A program made the translations under genes and the position numbers. 64,000 bases of DNA, taken from the NCBI GenBank assembly GCA_963170055.1, contig CAUJGJ010000030.1, positions 3,561,266 through 3,625,265 on the forward strand. Direction: 5' to 3'. This document shows, piece after piece, positions 29,550-43,520 of this stretch. Source of the DNA: Halisarca cf. caerulea (taxonomy: Eukaryota; Porifera; Demospongiae; Chondrillida; Halisarcidae). Below the pieces are notes generated by a model that saw only the letters and a program-made list of their open reading frames with translations, did no database searches and was not told where the DNA came from. How positions within the stretch are numbered: position 1 is the first letter of the stretch; the number at the start of each line of letters is the position of its first letter.

Positions 29550-32500
29550 TACAGTGGGCGTATTTGTGTAGTGTTGGATATGCTGGTGCTAATACCAATA
29601 TTTGGCACTGGCACCACGCACATTCCCAGTGGAAACACATGAAGTTTCTTAACTACTGTGGGCGTATTTGTGTAGAGTTTGATATGCTGGTGTTAATACC
29701 AATATTTGGCACTAGCACCTCGCACATTCCCAGTGGACACACATGACCTTTCTGAAGTGCTGTGGGCGTATTTTTGTAGTGTTGGATATGCTGGTGCTAA
29801 TACCAATATTTGGCACTATCACCAAGCACATTCCCAGTGGACACGCATGAAGTTTCTTAACTACTGTGGGCGTATTTGTGTTATGTTGGATATGCTGGTG
29901 CTAATACCAATATTTGGCACTAGCACCACGCACATTCCCAGTGGACACACATGACCTTTCTGAAGTGCTGTGGGCGTATTTGTGTAGAGTTTGATATGCT
30001 GGTGCTAATACCAATATTTGGCACTAGCACCACGCACATTCCCAGTTGACACACTTGAAGTTTCTGAAGTGCTGTGGGCGTACTTGTGTAGTGTTGGATA
30101 TGCTGGTGCTAATACCAATATTTGGCACTAGCACCACGCACATTCCCAGTGGACACACATGACCTTTCTGAAGTGCTGTGGGCGTATTTGTGTAGTGTTG
30201 GATATGCTGGTGCTAATACCAATATTTGGCACTAGCACCACGCATATTCCCAGTGGAAACACATGAAGTTTCTTAACTACTGTGGGCGTATTTGTGTAGT
30301 GTTGGATATGCTGGTGTTTATACCAATATTTGGCACTAGCACCTCGCACATTCCCAGTGGACACACATGACCTTTCTGAAGTGCTGTGGGCGTATTTGTG
30401 TAGTGTTGGATATGGTGGTGCTAATACCAATATTTGGCACTAGCACCACGCACATTCCCAGTGGACACACATGAAGTTTCTTAACTACAGTGGGCGTATT
30501 TGTGTAGTGTTGGATATGCTGGTGCTAATACCAATATTTGGCACTAGCACCTCGCACATTCCCAGTGGACACACATGACCTTTCTGAAGTGCTGTGGGCG
30601 TATTTGTGTAGTGTTGGATATGGTGGTGCTAATACCAATATTTGGCACTAGCACCACGCACATTCCCAGTGGACACACATGAAGTTTCTTAACTACAGTG
30701 GGCGTATTTGTGTAGTGTTGGATATGCTGGTGCTAATACCAATATTTGGCACTAGCACCACGCATATTCCCAGTGGACACACATGACCTTTCTGAAGTGC
30801 TGTGGGCGTATTTGTGTAGTGTTGGATATGCTGGTGCTAATACCAATATTTGGAACTATCACCAAGCACATTCCCAGTGGACACACATGAAGTTTCTTAA
30901 CTACTGTGGGCGTATTTGTGTTATGTTGGATATGCTGGTGCTAATACCAATATTTGGCACTAGCACCACGCACATTCCCAGTGGACACACATGACCTTTC
31001 TGAAGTGCTGTGGGCGTATTTGTGTAGAGTTTGATATGCTGGTGCTAATACCAATATTTGGCACTAGCACCACGCACATTCCCAGTTGACACACTTGAAG
31101 TTTCTGAAGTGCTGTGGGCGTACTTGTGTAGTGTTGGATATGCTGGTGCTAATACCAATATTTGGCACTAGCACCACGCACATTCCCAGTGGACACACAT
31201 GAAGTTTCTTAACTACAGTGGGCGTATTTGTGTAGTGTTGGATATGCTGGTGCTAATACCAATATTTGGCACTAGCACCACGCATATTCCCAGTGGACAC
31301 ACATGACCTTTCTGAAGTGCTGTGGGCGTATTTTTGTAGTGTTGGATATGCTGGTGCTAATACCAATATTTGGCACTATCACCAAGCACATTCCCAGTGG
31401 ACACGCATGAAGTTTCTTAACTACTGTGGGCGTATTTGTGTTATGTTGGATATGCTGGTGCTAATACCAATATTTGGCACTAGTACCACGCACATTCCCA
31501 GTGGACACACATGACCTTTCTGAAGTGCTGTGGGCGTATTTGTGTAGAGTTTGATATGCTGGTGCTAATACCAATATTTGGCACTAGCACCACGCACATT
31601 CCCAGTTGACACACTTGAAGTTTCTGAAGTGCTGTGGGCGTACTTGTGTAGTGTTGGATATGCTGGTGCTAATACCAATATTTGGCACTAGCACCACGCA
31701 CATTCCCAGTGGACACACATGACCTTTCTGAAGTGCTGTGGGCGTATTTGTGTAGTGTTGGATATGCTGGTGCTAATACCAATATTTGGCACTAGCACCA
31801 CGCACATTCCCAGTGGAAACACATGAAGTTTCTTAACTACTGTGGGCGTATTTGTGTAGTGTTGGATATGCTGGTGTTTATACCAATATTTGGCACTAGC
31901 ACCTCGCACATTCCCAGTGGACACACATGACCTTTCTGAAGTGCTGTGGGCGTATTTGTGTAGTGTTGGATATGGTGGTGCTAATACCAATATTTGGCAC
32001 TAGCACCACGCACATTCCCAGTGGACACACATGAAGTTTCTTAACTACAGTGGGCGTATTTGTGTAGTGTTGGATATGCTGGTGCTAATACCAATATTTG
32101 GCACTAGCACCACGCATATTCCCAGTGGACACACATGACCTTTCTGAAGTGCTGTGGGCGTATTTGTGTAGTGTTGGATATGCTGGTGCTAATACCAATA
32201 TTTGGAACTATCACCAAGCACATTCCCAGTGGACACACATGAAGTTTCTTAACTACTGTGGGCGTATTTGTGTTATGTTGGATATGCTGGTGCTAATACC
32301 AATATTTGGCACTAGCACCACGCACATTCCCAGTGGACACACATGACCTTTCTGAAGTGCTGTGGGCGTATTTGTGTAGAGTTTGATATGCTGGTGCTAA
32401 TACCAATATTTGGCACTAGCACCACGCACATTCCCAGTTGACACACTTGAAGTTTCTGAAGTGCTGTGGGCGTACTTGTGTAGTGTTGGATATGCTGGTG

Positions 32501-35500
32501 CTAATACCAATATTTGGCACTAGCACCACGCACATTCCCAGTGGACACACATGAAGTTTCTTAACTACAGTGGGCGTATTTGTGTAGTGTTGGATATGCT
32601 GGTGCTAATACCAATATTTGGCACTAGCACCACGCATATTCCCAGTGGACACACATGACCTTTCTGAAGTGCTGTGGGCGTATTTTTGTAGTGTTGGATA
32701 TGCTGGTGCTAATACCAATATTTGGCACTAGAACCTGGCACATTCCCAGTGAACACATGAAGTTTCTGAAGTGCTGTGGGCGTATTTGTGTAGTGTTGGA
32801 TATGCTGGTGCTAATACCAATATTTGGCATTAGCACCACGCACATTCCCAGTGGACACACATGACCTTTCTGAAGTGCTGTGGGCGTATTTGTGTAGTGT
32901 TGGATATGCTGGTGCTAATACCAATATTTGGCACTATCACCAAGCACATTCCCAGTGGACACACATGAAGTTTCTTAACTACTGTGGGCGTATTTGTGTA
33001 ATGTTGGATATGCTGGTGCTAATACCAATGTTTGGCACTACACCACGCACATTCCCAGTGGACACACATGAAGTTTCATAACAACTGTGGGCGTATTATA
33101 GTAGTGTTGGATATGCTGGTGCTAATACCAATATTTTGCACAAACCACGAACATTCCCAGTGGACACATATGACCTTTCTGAAGTGCTGTGGGCGTATTT
33201 GTGTAGTGTTGGATATGCTGGTGCTAATACCAATATTTGGCACTAGCACCACGCACATTGCCAGTGGACACACATGAAGTTTCTTAACTATTGTGGGCGT
33301 ATTTGTGTAGTGTTGGATATGCTGGTGCTAATACCAATATTTGGCACTAGAATCACGCACATTCCCAGTGAACACATGAAGTTTCTGAAGTGCTGTGGGC
33401 GTATTTGTGTAGTGTTGGATATGCTGGTGCTAATACCAATATTTGGCACTAGCACCACGCACATTCCCAGTGGACACACATGACCTTTCTGAAGTGCTGT
33501 GGGCGTATTTGTGTAGTGTTGGATATGCTGGTGCTAATACCAATATTTGGCACTATCACCAAGCACATTCCCAGTGGACACCCATGAAGTTTCTTAACTA
33601 CTGTGGGCGTATTTGTGTAGTGTTGGATATGCTGGTGCAAATACCAATATTTGGCACTAGCACCACGCACATTCCCAGTGGACACACATGAAGTTTGTTA
33701 TCTACTGTGGGCGTATTTGTGTAATGTTGGATATGCTGGTGCTAATACCAATATTTGGCACTGGCACCACGCACATTCCCAGTGGAAACACATGAAGTTT
33801 CTTAACTACTGTGGGCGTATTTGTGTAGAGTTTGATATGCTGGTGTTAATACCAATATTTGGCACTAGCACCTCGCACATTCCCAGTGGACACACATGAC
33901 CTTTCTGAAGTGCTGTGGGCGTATTTGTGTAGTGTTGGATATGCTGGTGCTAATACCAATGTTTTGCACTATCACCACGCACATTTCCAGTGGACACACA
34001 TGACCTTTCTGAAGTGCTGTGGGCGTATTTGTGTAGTGTTGGATATGCTGGTGCTAATACCGATATTTGGCATTAGCACCAAGCACATTCCCAGTGGACA
34101 CACATGACCTTTGTGAAGTGCTGTGGGCGTATTTTTGTAGTGTTGGATATGCTGGTGCTAATACCAATATTTGGCACTAGCACCACGCACATTCCCAGTG
34201 GACACACATGACCTTTCTGAAGTGCTGTGGGCGTATTTGTGTAGTGTTGGATATGCTGGTGTTAATACCAATATTTGGCACTAGCACCTCGCACATTCCC
34301 AGTGGACACACATGACCTTTCTGAACTGCTGTGGGCGTATTTGTGTAGTGTTGGATATGCTGGTGCTAATACCAATATTTTGCACTATCACCACGCACAT
34401 TCCCAGTGGACACACATGACCTTTCTGAAGTGCTGTGGGCGTATTTGTGTAGTGTTGGATATGGTGGTGCTAATACCAATATTTGGCACTAGCACCACGC
34501 ACATTCCCAGTGGACACACATGAAGTTTCTTAACTACAGTGGGCGTATTTGTGTAGTGTTGGATATGCTGGTGCTAATACCAATATTTGGCACTAGCACC
34601 ACGCATATTCCCAGTGGACACACATGACCTTTCTGAAGTGCTGTGGGCGTATTTTTGTAGTGTTGGATATGCTGGTGCTAATACCAATATTTGGCACTAT
34701 CACCAAGCACATTCCCAGTGGACACGCATGAAGTTTCTTAACTACTGTGGGCGTATTTGTGTTATGTTTGATATGCTGGTGCTAATACCAATATTTGGCA
34801 CTAGCAACACGCACATTCCCAGTTGACACACTTGAAGTTTCTGAAGTGCTGTGGGCGTACTTGTGTAGTGTTGGATATGCTGGTGCTAATACCAATATTT
34901 GGCACTAGCACCACGCACATTCCCAGTGGACACACATGACCTTTCTGAAGTGCTGTGGGCGTATTTGTGTAGTGTTGGATATGCTGGTGCTAATACCAAT
35001 ATTTGGCACTAGCACCACGCATATTCCCAGTGGAAACACATGAAGTTTCTTAACTACTGTGGGCGTATTTGTGTAGTGTTGGATATGCTGGTGTTTATAC
35101 CAATATTTGGCACTAGCACCTCGCACATTCCCAGTGGACACACATGACCTTTCTGAAGTGCTGTGGGCGTATTTGTGTAGTGTTGGATATGGTGGTGCTA
35201 ATACCCATATTTGGCACTAGCACCACGCACATTCCCAGTGGACACACATGAAGTTTCTTAACTACAGTGGGCGTATTTGTGTAGTGTTGGATATGCTGGT
35301 GCTAATACCAATATTTGGCACTAGCACCACGCATATTCCCAGTGGACACACATGACCTTTCTGAAGTGCTGTGGGCGTATTTGTGTAGTGTTGGATATGC
35401 TGGTGCTAATACCAATATTTGGCACTATCACCAAGCACATTCCCAGTGGACACACATGAAGTTTCTTAACTACTGTGGGCGTATTTGTGTTATGTTGGAT

Positions 35501-38500
35501 ATGCTGGTGCTAATACCAATATTTGGCACTAGCACCACGCACATTCCCAGTGGACACACATGACCTTTCTGAAGTGCTGTGGGCGTATTTGTGTAGTGTT
35601 GGATATGCTGGTGCTAATACCAATATTTGGCACTAGCACCACGCACATTCCTAGTGGACACACATGAAGTTTCTTAACTACTGTGGGCGTATTTGTGTAA
35701 AGTTGGATATGCTGGTGCTAATACTAATATTTGGCACTAGAACCTGGCACATTCCCAGTGAACACATGAAGTTTCTGAAGTGCTGTGGGCGTATTTGTGT
35801 AGTGTTGGATATGCTGGTGCTAATACCAATATTTGGCACTAGAACCACGCACATTCCCAGTGGACACACATGACCTTTCTGAAGTGCTGTGGGCGTATTT
35901 GTGTAGTGTTGGATATGCTGGTGCAAATACCAATATTTGGCACTAGCACCACGCACATTCCCAGTGGACACACATGAAGTTTCATAACTACTGTGGGCGT
36001 ATTTGTGTAATGTTGGATATGCTGGTGCTAATACCAATATTTGGCACTAGCACCACGCACATTCCCAGTGGAAACACATGAAGTTTCTTAACTACTGTGG
36101 GCGTATTTGTGTAGTGTTGGATATGCTGGTGTTAATACCAATATTTGGCACTAGCACCTCGCACATTCCCAGTGGACACACATGACCTTTCTGAAGTGCT
36201 GTGGGCGTATTTGTGTAGTGTTGGATATGCTGGTGCTAATACCAATATTTTGCACTATCACCACGCACATTCCCAGTGGACACACATGACCTTTCTGAAG
36301 TGCTGTGGGCGTATTTGTGTAGTGTTGGATATGGTGGTGCTAATACCAATAATTGGCACTAGCACCACGCACATTCCCAGTGGACACACATGAAGTTTCT
36401 TAACTACAGTGGGCGTATTTGTGTAGTGTTGGATATGCTGGTGCTAATACCAATATTTGGCACTGGCACCACGCACATTCCCAGTGGAAACACATGAAGT
36501 TTCTTAACTACTGTGGGCGTATTTGTGTAGAGTTTGATATGCTGGTGTTAATACCAATATTTGGCACTAGCACCTCGCACATTCCCAGTGGACACACATG
36601 ACCTTTCTGAAGTGCTGTGGGCGTATTTTTGTAGTGTTGGATATGCTGGTGCTAATACCAATATTTGGCACTATCACCAAGCACATTCCCAGTGGACACG
36701 CATGAAGTTTATTAACTACTGTGGGCGTATTTGTGTTATGTTGGATATGCTGGTGCTAATACCAATATTTGGCACTAGCACCACGCACATTCCCAGTGGA
36801 CACACATGACCTTTCTGAAGTGCTGTGGGCGTATTTGTGTAGTGTTGGATATGCTGGTGCTAATACCAATATTTGGCACTAGCACCACGCATATTCCCAG
36901 TGGAAACACATGAAGTTTCTTAACTACTGTGGGCGTATTTGTGTAGTGTTGGATATGCTGGTGTTTATACCAATATTTGGCACTAGCACCTCGCACATTC
37001 CCAGTGGACACACATGACCTTTCTGAAGTGCTGTGGGCGTATTTGTGTAGTGTTGGATATGGTGGTGCTAATACCAATATTTGGCACTAGCACCACGCAC
37101 ATTCCCAGTGGACACACATGAAGTTTCTTAACTACAGTGGGCGTATTTGTGTAGTGTTGGATATGCTGGTGCTAATACCAATATTTGGCACTAGCACCAC
37201 GCATATTCCCAGTGGACACACATGACCTTTCTGAAGTGCTGTGGGCGTATTTGTGTAGTGTTGGATATGCTGGTGCTAATACCAATATTTGGCACTATCA
37301 CCAAGCACATTCCCAGTGGACACACATGAAGTTTCTTAACTACTGTGGGCGTATTTGTGTTATGTTGGATATGCTGGTGCTAATACCAATATTTGGCACT
37401 AGCACCACGCACATTCCCAGTGGACACACATGACCTTTCTGAAGTGCTGTGGGCGTATTTGTGTAGTGTTGGATATGCTGGTGCTAATACCAATATTTGG
37501 CACTAGCACCACGCACATTCCTAGTGGACACACATGAAGTTTCTTAACTACTGTGGGCGTATTTGTGTAAAGTTGGATATGCTGGTGCTAATACTAATAT
37601 TTGGCACTAGAACCTGGCACATTCCCAGTGAACACATGAAGTTTCTGAAGTGCTGTGGGCGTATTTGTGTAGTGTTGGATATGCTGGTGCTAATACCAAT
37701 ATTTGGCACTAGAACCACGCACATTCCCAGTGGACACACATGACCTTTCTGAAGTGCTGTGGGCGTATTTGTGTAGTGTTGGATATGCTGGTGCAAATAC
37801 CAATATTTGGCACTAGCACCACGCACATTCCCAGTGGACACACATGAAGTTTCATAACTACTGTGGGCGTATTTGTGTAATGTTGGATATGCTGGTGCTA
37901 ATACCAATATTTGGCACTAGCACCACGCACATTCCCAGTGGAAACACATGAAGTTTCTTAACTACTGTGGGCGTATTTGTGTAGTGTTGGATATGCTGGT
38001 GTTAATACCAATATTTGGCACTAGCACCTCGCACATTCCCAGTGGACACACATGACCTTTCTGAAGTGCTGTGGGCGTATTTGTGTAGTGTTGGATATGC
38101 TGGTGCTAATACCAATATTTTGCACTATCACCACGCACATTCCCAGTGGACACACATGACCTTTCTGAAGTGCTGTGGGCGTATTTGTGTAGTGTTGGAT
38201 ATGGTGGTGCTAATACCAATAATTGGCACTAGCACCACGCACATTCCCAGTGGACACACATGAAGTTTCTTAACTACAGTGGGCGTATTTGTGTAGTGTT
38301 GGATATGCTGGTGCTAATACCAATATTTGGCACTGGCACCACGCACATTCCCAGTGGAAACACATGAAGTTTCTTAACTACTGTGGGCGTATTTGTGTAG
38401 AGTTTGATATGCTGGTGTTAATACCAATATTTGGCACTAGCACCTCGCACATTCCCAGTGGACACACATGACCTTTCTGAAGTGCTGTGGGCGTATTTTT

Positions 38501-41500
38501 GTAGTGTTGGATATGCTGGTGCTAATACCAATATTTGGCACTATCACCAAGCACATTCCCAGTGGACACGCATGAAGTTTCTTAACTACTGTGGGCGTAT
38601 TTGTGTTATGTTGGATATGCTGGTGCTAATACCAATATTTGGCACTAGCACCACGCACATTCCCAGTGGAAACACATGAAGTTTCTTAACTACTGTGGGC
38701 GTATTTGTGTAGTGTTGGATATGCTGGTGTTAATACCAATATTTGGCACTAGCACCTCGCACATTCCCAGTGGACACACATGACCTTTCTGAAGTGCTGT
38801 GGGCGTATTTGTGTAGTGTTGGATATGCTGGTGCTAATACCAATATTTTGCACTATCACCACGCACATTCCCAGTGGACACACATGACCTTTCTGAAGTG
38901 CTGTGGGCGTATTTGTGTAGTGTTGGATATGGTGGTGCTAATACCAATATTTGGCACTAGCACCACGCACATTCCCAGTGGACACACATGAAGTTTCTTA
39001 ACTACAGTGGGCGTATTTGTGTAGTGTTGGATATGCTGGTGCTAATACCAATATTTGGCACTAGCACCACGCATATTCCCAGTGGACACACATGACCTTT
39101 CTGAAGTGCTGTGGGCGTATTTTTGTAGTGTTGGATATGCTGGTGCTAATACCAATATTTGGCACTATCACCAAGCACATTCCCAGTGGACACGCATGAA
39201 GTTTCTTAGCTACTGTGGGCGTATTTGTGTTATGTTGGATATGCTGGTGCTAATACCAATATTTGGCACTAGCACCACGCACATTCCCAGTGGACACACA
39301 TGACCTTTCTGAAGTGCTGTGGGCGTATTTGTGTAGAGTTTGATATGCTGGTGCTAATACCAATATTTGGCACTAGCAACACGCACATTCCCAGTTGACA
39401 CACTTGAAGTTTCTGAAGTGCTGTGGGCGTACTTGTGTAGTGTTGGATATGCTGGTGCTAATACCAATATTTGGCACTAGCACCACGCACATTCCCAGTG
39501 GACACACATGACCTTTCTGAAGTGCTGTGGGCGTATTTGTGTAGTGTTGGATATGCTGGTGCTAATACCAATATTTGGCACTAGCACCACGCATATTCCC
39601 AGTGGAAACACATGAAGTTTCTTAACTACTGTGGGCGTATTTGTGTAGTGTTGGATATGCTGGTGTTTATACCAATATTTGGCACTAGCACCTCGCACAT
39701 TCCCAGTGGACACACATGACCTTTCTGAAGTGCTGTGGGCGTATTTGTGTAGTGTTGGATATGGTGGTGCTAATACCGATATTTGGCACTAGCACCACGC
39801 ACATTCCCAGTGGACACACATGAAGTTTCTTAACTAAAGTGGGCGTATTTGTGTAGTGTTGGATATGCTGGTGCTAATACCAATATTTGGCACTAGCACC
39901 ACGCATATTCCCAGTGGACACACATGACCTTTCTAAAGTGCTGTGGGCGTATTTGTGTAGTGTTGGATATGCTGGTGCTAATACCAATATTTGGCACTAT
40001 CACCAAGCACATTCCCAGTGGACACACATGAAGTTTCTTAACTACTGTGGGCGTATTTGTGTTATGTTGGATATGCTGGTGCTAATACCAATATTTGGCA
40101 CTAGCACCACGCACATTCCCAGTGGACACACATGACCTTTCTGAAGTGCTGTGGGCGTATTTGTGTAGTGTTGGATATGCTGGTGCTAATACCAATATTT
40201 GGCACTAGCACCACGCACATTCCTAGTGGACACACATGAAGTTTCTTAACTACTGTGGGCGTATTTGTGTAAAGTTGGATATGCTGGTGCTAATACTAAT
40301 ATTTGGCACTAGAACCTGGCACATTCCCAGTGAACACATGAAGTTTCTGAAGTGCTGTGGGCGTATTTGTGTAGTGTTGGATATGCTGGTGCTAATACCA
40401 ATATTTGGCACTAGAACCACGCACATTCCCAGTGGACACACATGACCTTTCTGAAGTGCTGTGGGCGTATTTGTGTAGTGTTGGATATGCTGGTGCAAAT
40501 ACCAATATTTGGCACTAGCACCACGCACATTCCCAGTGGACACACATGAAGTTTCTTAACTACAGTGGGCGTATTTGTGTAGTGTTGGATATGCTGGTGC
40601 TAATACCAATATTTGGCACTGGCACCACGCACATTCCCAGTGGAAACACATGAAGTTTCTTAACTACTGTGGGCGTATTTGTGTAGAGTTTGATATGCTG
40701 GTGTTAATACCAATATTTGGCACTAGCACCTCGCACATTCCCAGTGGACACACATGACCTTTCTGAAGTGCTGTGGGCGTATTTTTGTAGTGTTGGATAT
40801 GCTGGTGCTAATACCAATATTTGGCACTATCACCAAGCACATTCCCAGTGGACACGCATGAAGTTTCTTAACTACTGTGGGCGTATTTGTGTTATGTTGG
40901 ATATGCTGGTGCTAATACCAATATTTGGCACTAGCACCACGCACATTCCCAGTGGACACACATGACCTTTCTGAAGTGCTGTGGGCGTATTTGTGTAGAG
41001 TTTGATATGCTGGTGCTAATACCAATATTTGGCACTAGCACCACGCACATTCCCAGTTGACACACTTGAAGTTTCTGAAGTGCTGTGGGCGTACTTGTGT
41101 AGTGTTGGATATGCTGGTGCTAATACCAATATTTGGCACTAGCACCACGCACATTCCCAGTGGACACACATGACCTTTCTGAAGTGCTGTGGGCGTATTT
41201 GTGTAGTGTTGGATATGCTGGTGCTAATACCAATATTTGGCACTAGCACCACGCATATTCCCAGTGGAAACACATGAAGTTTCTTAACTACTGTGGGCGT
41301 ATTTGTGTAGTGTTGGATATGCTGGTGTTTATACCAATATTTGGCACTAGCACCTCGCACATTCCCAGTGGACACACATGACCTTTCTGAAGTGCTGTGG
41401 GCGTATTTGTGTAGTGTTGGATATGGTGGTGCTAATACCAATATTTGGCACTAGCACCACGCACATTCCCAGTGGACACACATGAAGTTTCTTAACTACA

Positions 41501-43520
41501 GTGGGCGTATTTGTGTAGTGTTGGATATGCTGGTGCTAATACCAATATTTGGCACTAGCACCTCGCACATTCCCAGTGGACACACATGACCTTTCTGAAG
41601 TGCTGTGGGCGTATTTGTGTAGTGTTGGATATGGTGGTGCTAATACCAATATTTGGCACTAGCACCACGCACATTCCCAGTGGACACACATGAAGTTTCT
41701 TAACTACAGTGGGCGTATTTGTGTAGTGTTGGATATGCTGGTGCTAATACCAATATTTGGCACTAGCACCACGCATATTCCCAGTGGACACACATGACCT
41801 TTCTGAAGTGCTGTGGGCGTATTTGTGTAGTGTTGGATATGCTGGTGCTAATACCAATATTTGGAACTATCACCAAGCACATTCCCAGTGGACACACATG
41901 AAGTTTCTTAACTACTGTGGGCGTATTTGTGTTATGTTGGATATGCTGGTGCTAATACCAATATTTGGCACTAGCACCACGCACATTCCCAGTGGACACA
42001 CATGACCTTTCTGAAGTGCTGTGGGCGTATTTGTGTAGAGTTTGATATGCTGGTGCTAATACCAATATTTGGCACTAGCACCACGCACATTCCCAGTTGA
42101 CACACTTGAAGTTTCTGAAGTGCTGTGGGCGTACTTGTGTAGTGTTGGATATGCTGGTGCTAATACCAATATTTGGCACTAGCACCACGCACATTCCCAG
42201 TGGACACACATGAAGTTTCTTAACTACAGTGGGCGTATTTGTGTAGTGTTGGATATGCTGGTGCTAATACCAATATTTGGCACTAGCACCACGCATATTC
42301 CCAGTGGACACACATGACCTTTCTGAAGTGCTGTGGGCGTATTTTTGTAGTGTTGGATATGCTGGTGCTAATACCAATATTTGGCACTATCACCAAGCAC
42401 ATTCCCAGTGGACACGCATGAAGTTTCTTAACTACTGTGGGCGTATTTGTGTTATGTTGGATATGCTGGTGCTAATACCAATATTTGGCACTAGTACCAC
42501 GCACATTCCCAGTGGACACACATGACCTTTCTGAAGTGCTGTGGGCGTATTTGTGTAGAGTTTGATATGCTGGTGCTAATACCAATATTTGGCACTAGCA
42601 CCACGCACATTCCCAGTTGACACACTTGAAGTTTCTGAAGTTCTGTGGGCGTACTTGTGTAGTGTTGGATATGCTGGTGCTAATACCAATATTTGGCACT
42701 AGCACCACGCACATTCCCAGTGGACACACATGACCTTTCTGAAGTGCTGTGGGCGTATTTGTGTAGTGTTGGATATGCTGGTGCTAATACCAATATTTGG
42801 CACTAGCACCACGCACATTCCCAGTGGAAACACATGAAGTTTCTTAACTACTGTGGGCGTATTTGTGTAGTGTTGGATATGCTGGTGTTTATACCAATAT
42901 TTGGCACTAGCACCTCGCACATTCCCAGTGGACACACATGACCTTTCTGAAGTGCTGTGGGCGTATTTGTGTAGTGTTGGATATGGTGGTGCTAATACCA
43001 ATATTTGGCACTAGCACCACGCACATTCCCAGTGGACACACATGAAGTTTCTTAACTACAGTGGGCGTATTTGTGTAGTGTTGGATATGCTGGTGCTAAT
43101 ACCAATATTTGGCACTAGCACCACGCATATTCCCAGTGGACACACATGACCTTTCTGAAGTGCTGTGGGCGTATTTGTGTAGTGTTGGATATGCTGGTGC
43201 TAATACCAATATTTGGAACTATCACCAAGCACATTCCCAGTGGACACACATGAAGTTTCTTAACTACTGTGGGCGTATTTGTGTTATGTTGGATATGCTG
43301 GTGCTAATACCAATATTTGGCACTAGCACCACGCACATTCCCAGTGGACACACATGACCTTTCTGAAGTGCTGTGGGCGTATTTGTGTAGAGTTTGATAT
43401 GCTGGTGCTAATACCAATATTTGGCACTAGCACCACGCACATTCCCAGTTGACACACTTGAAGTTTCTGAAGTGCTGTGGGCGTACTTGTGTAGTGTTGG
43501 ATATGCTGGTGCTAATACCA
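29550..43520 (+). repeat. About 3-kb satellite block duplicated 11,011 bp away
   Basis: The monomer order in about 29,550-32,550 recurs at about 40,560-43,520 with a constant offset of 11,011 bp, seen at five independent landmarks (30,128/41,139; 30,746/41,757; 31,266/42,277; 31,688/42,699; 32,098/43,109). Within each copy a 15-monomer (1,560-bp) repeat is nested. Between the copies lies the 1,870-bp repeat described separately. Confidence 0.85.
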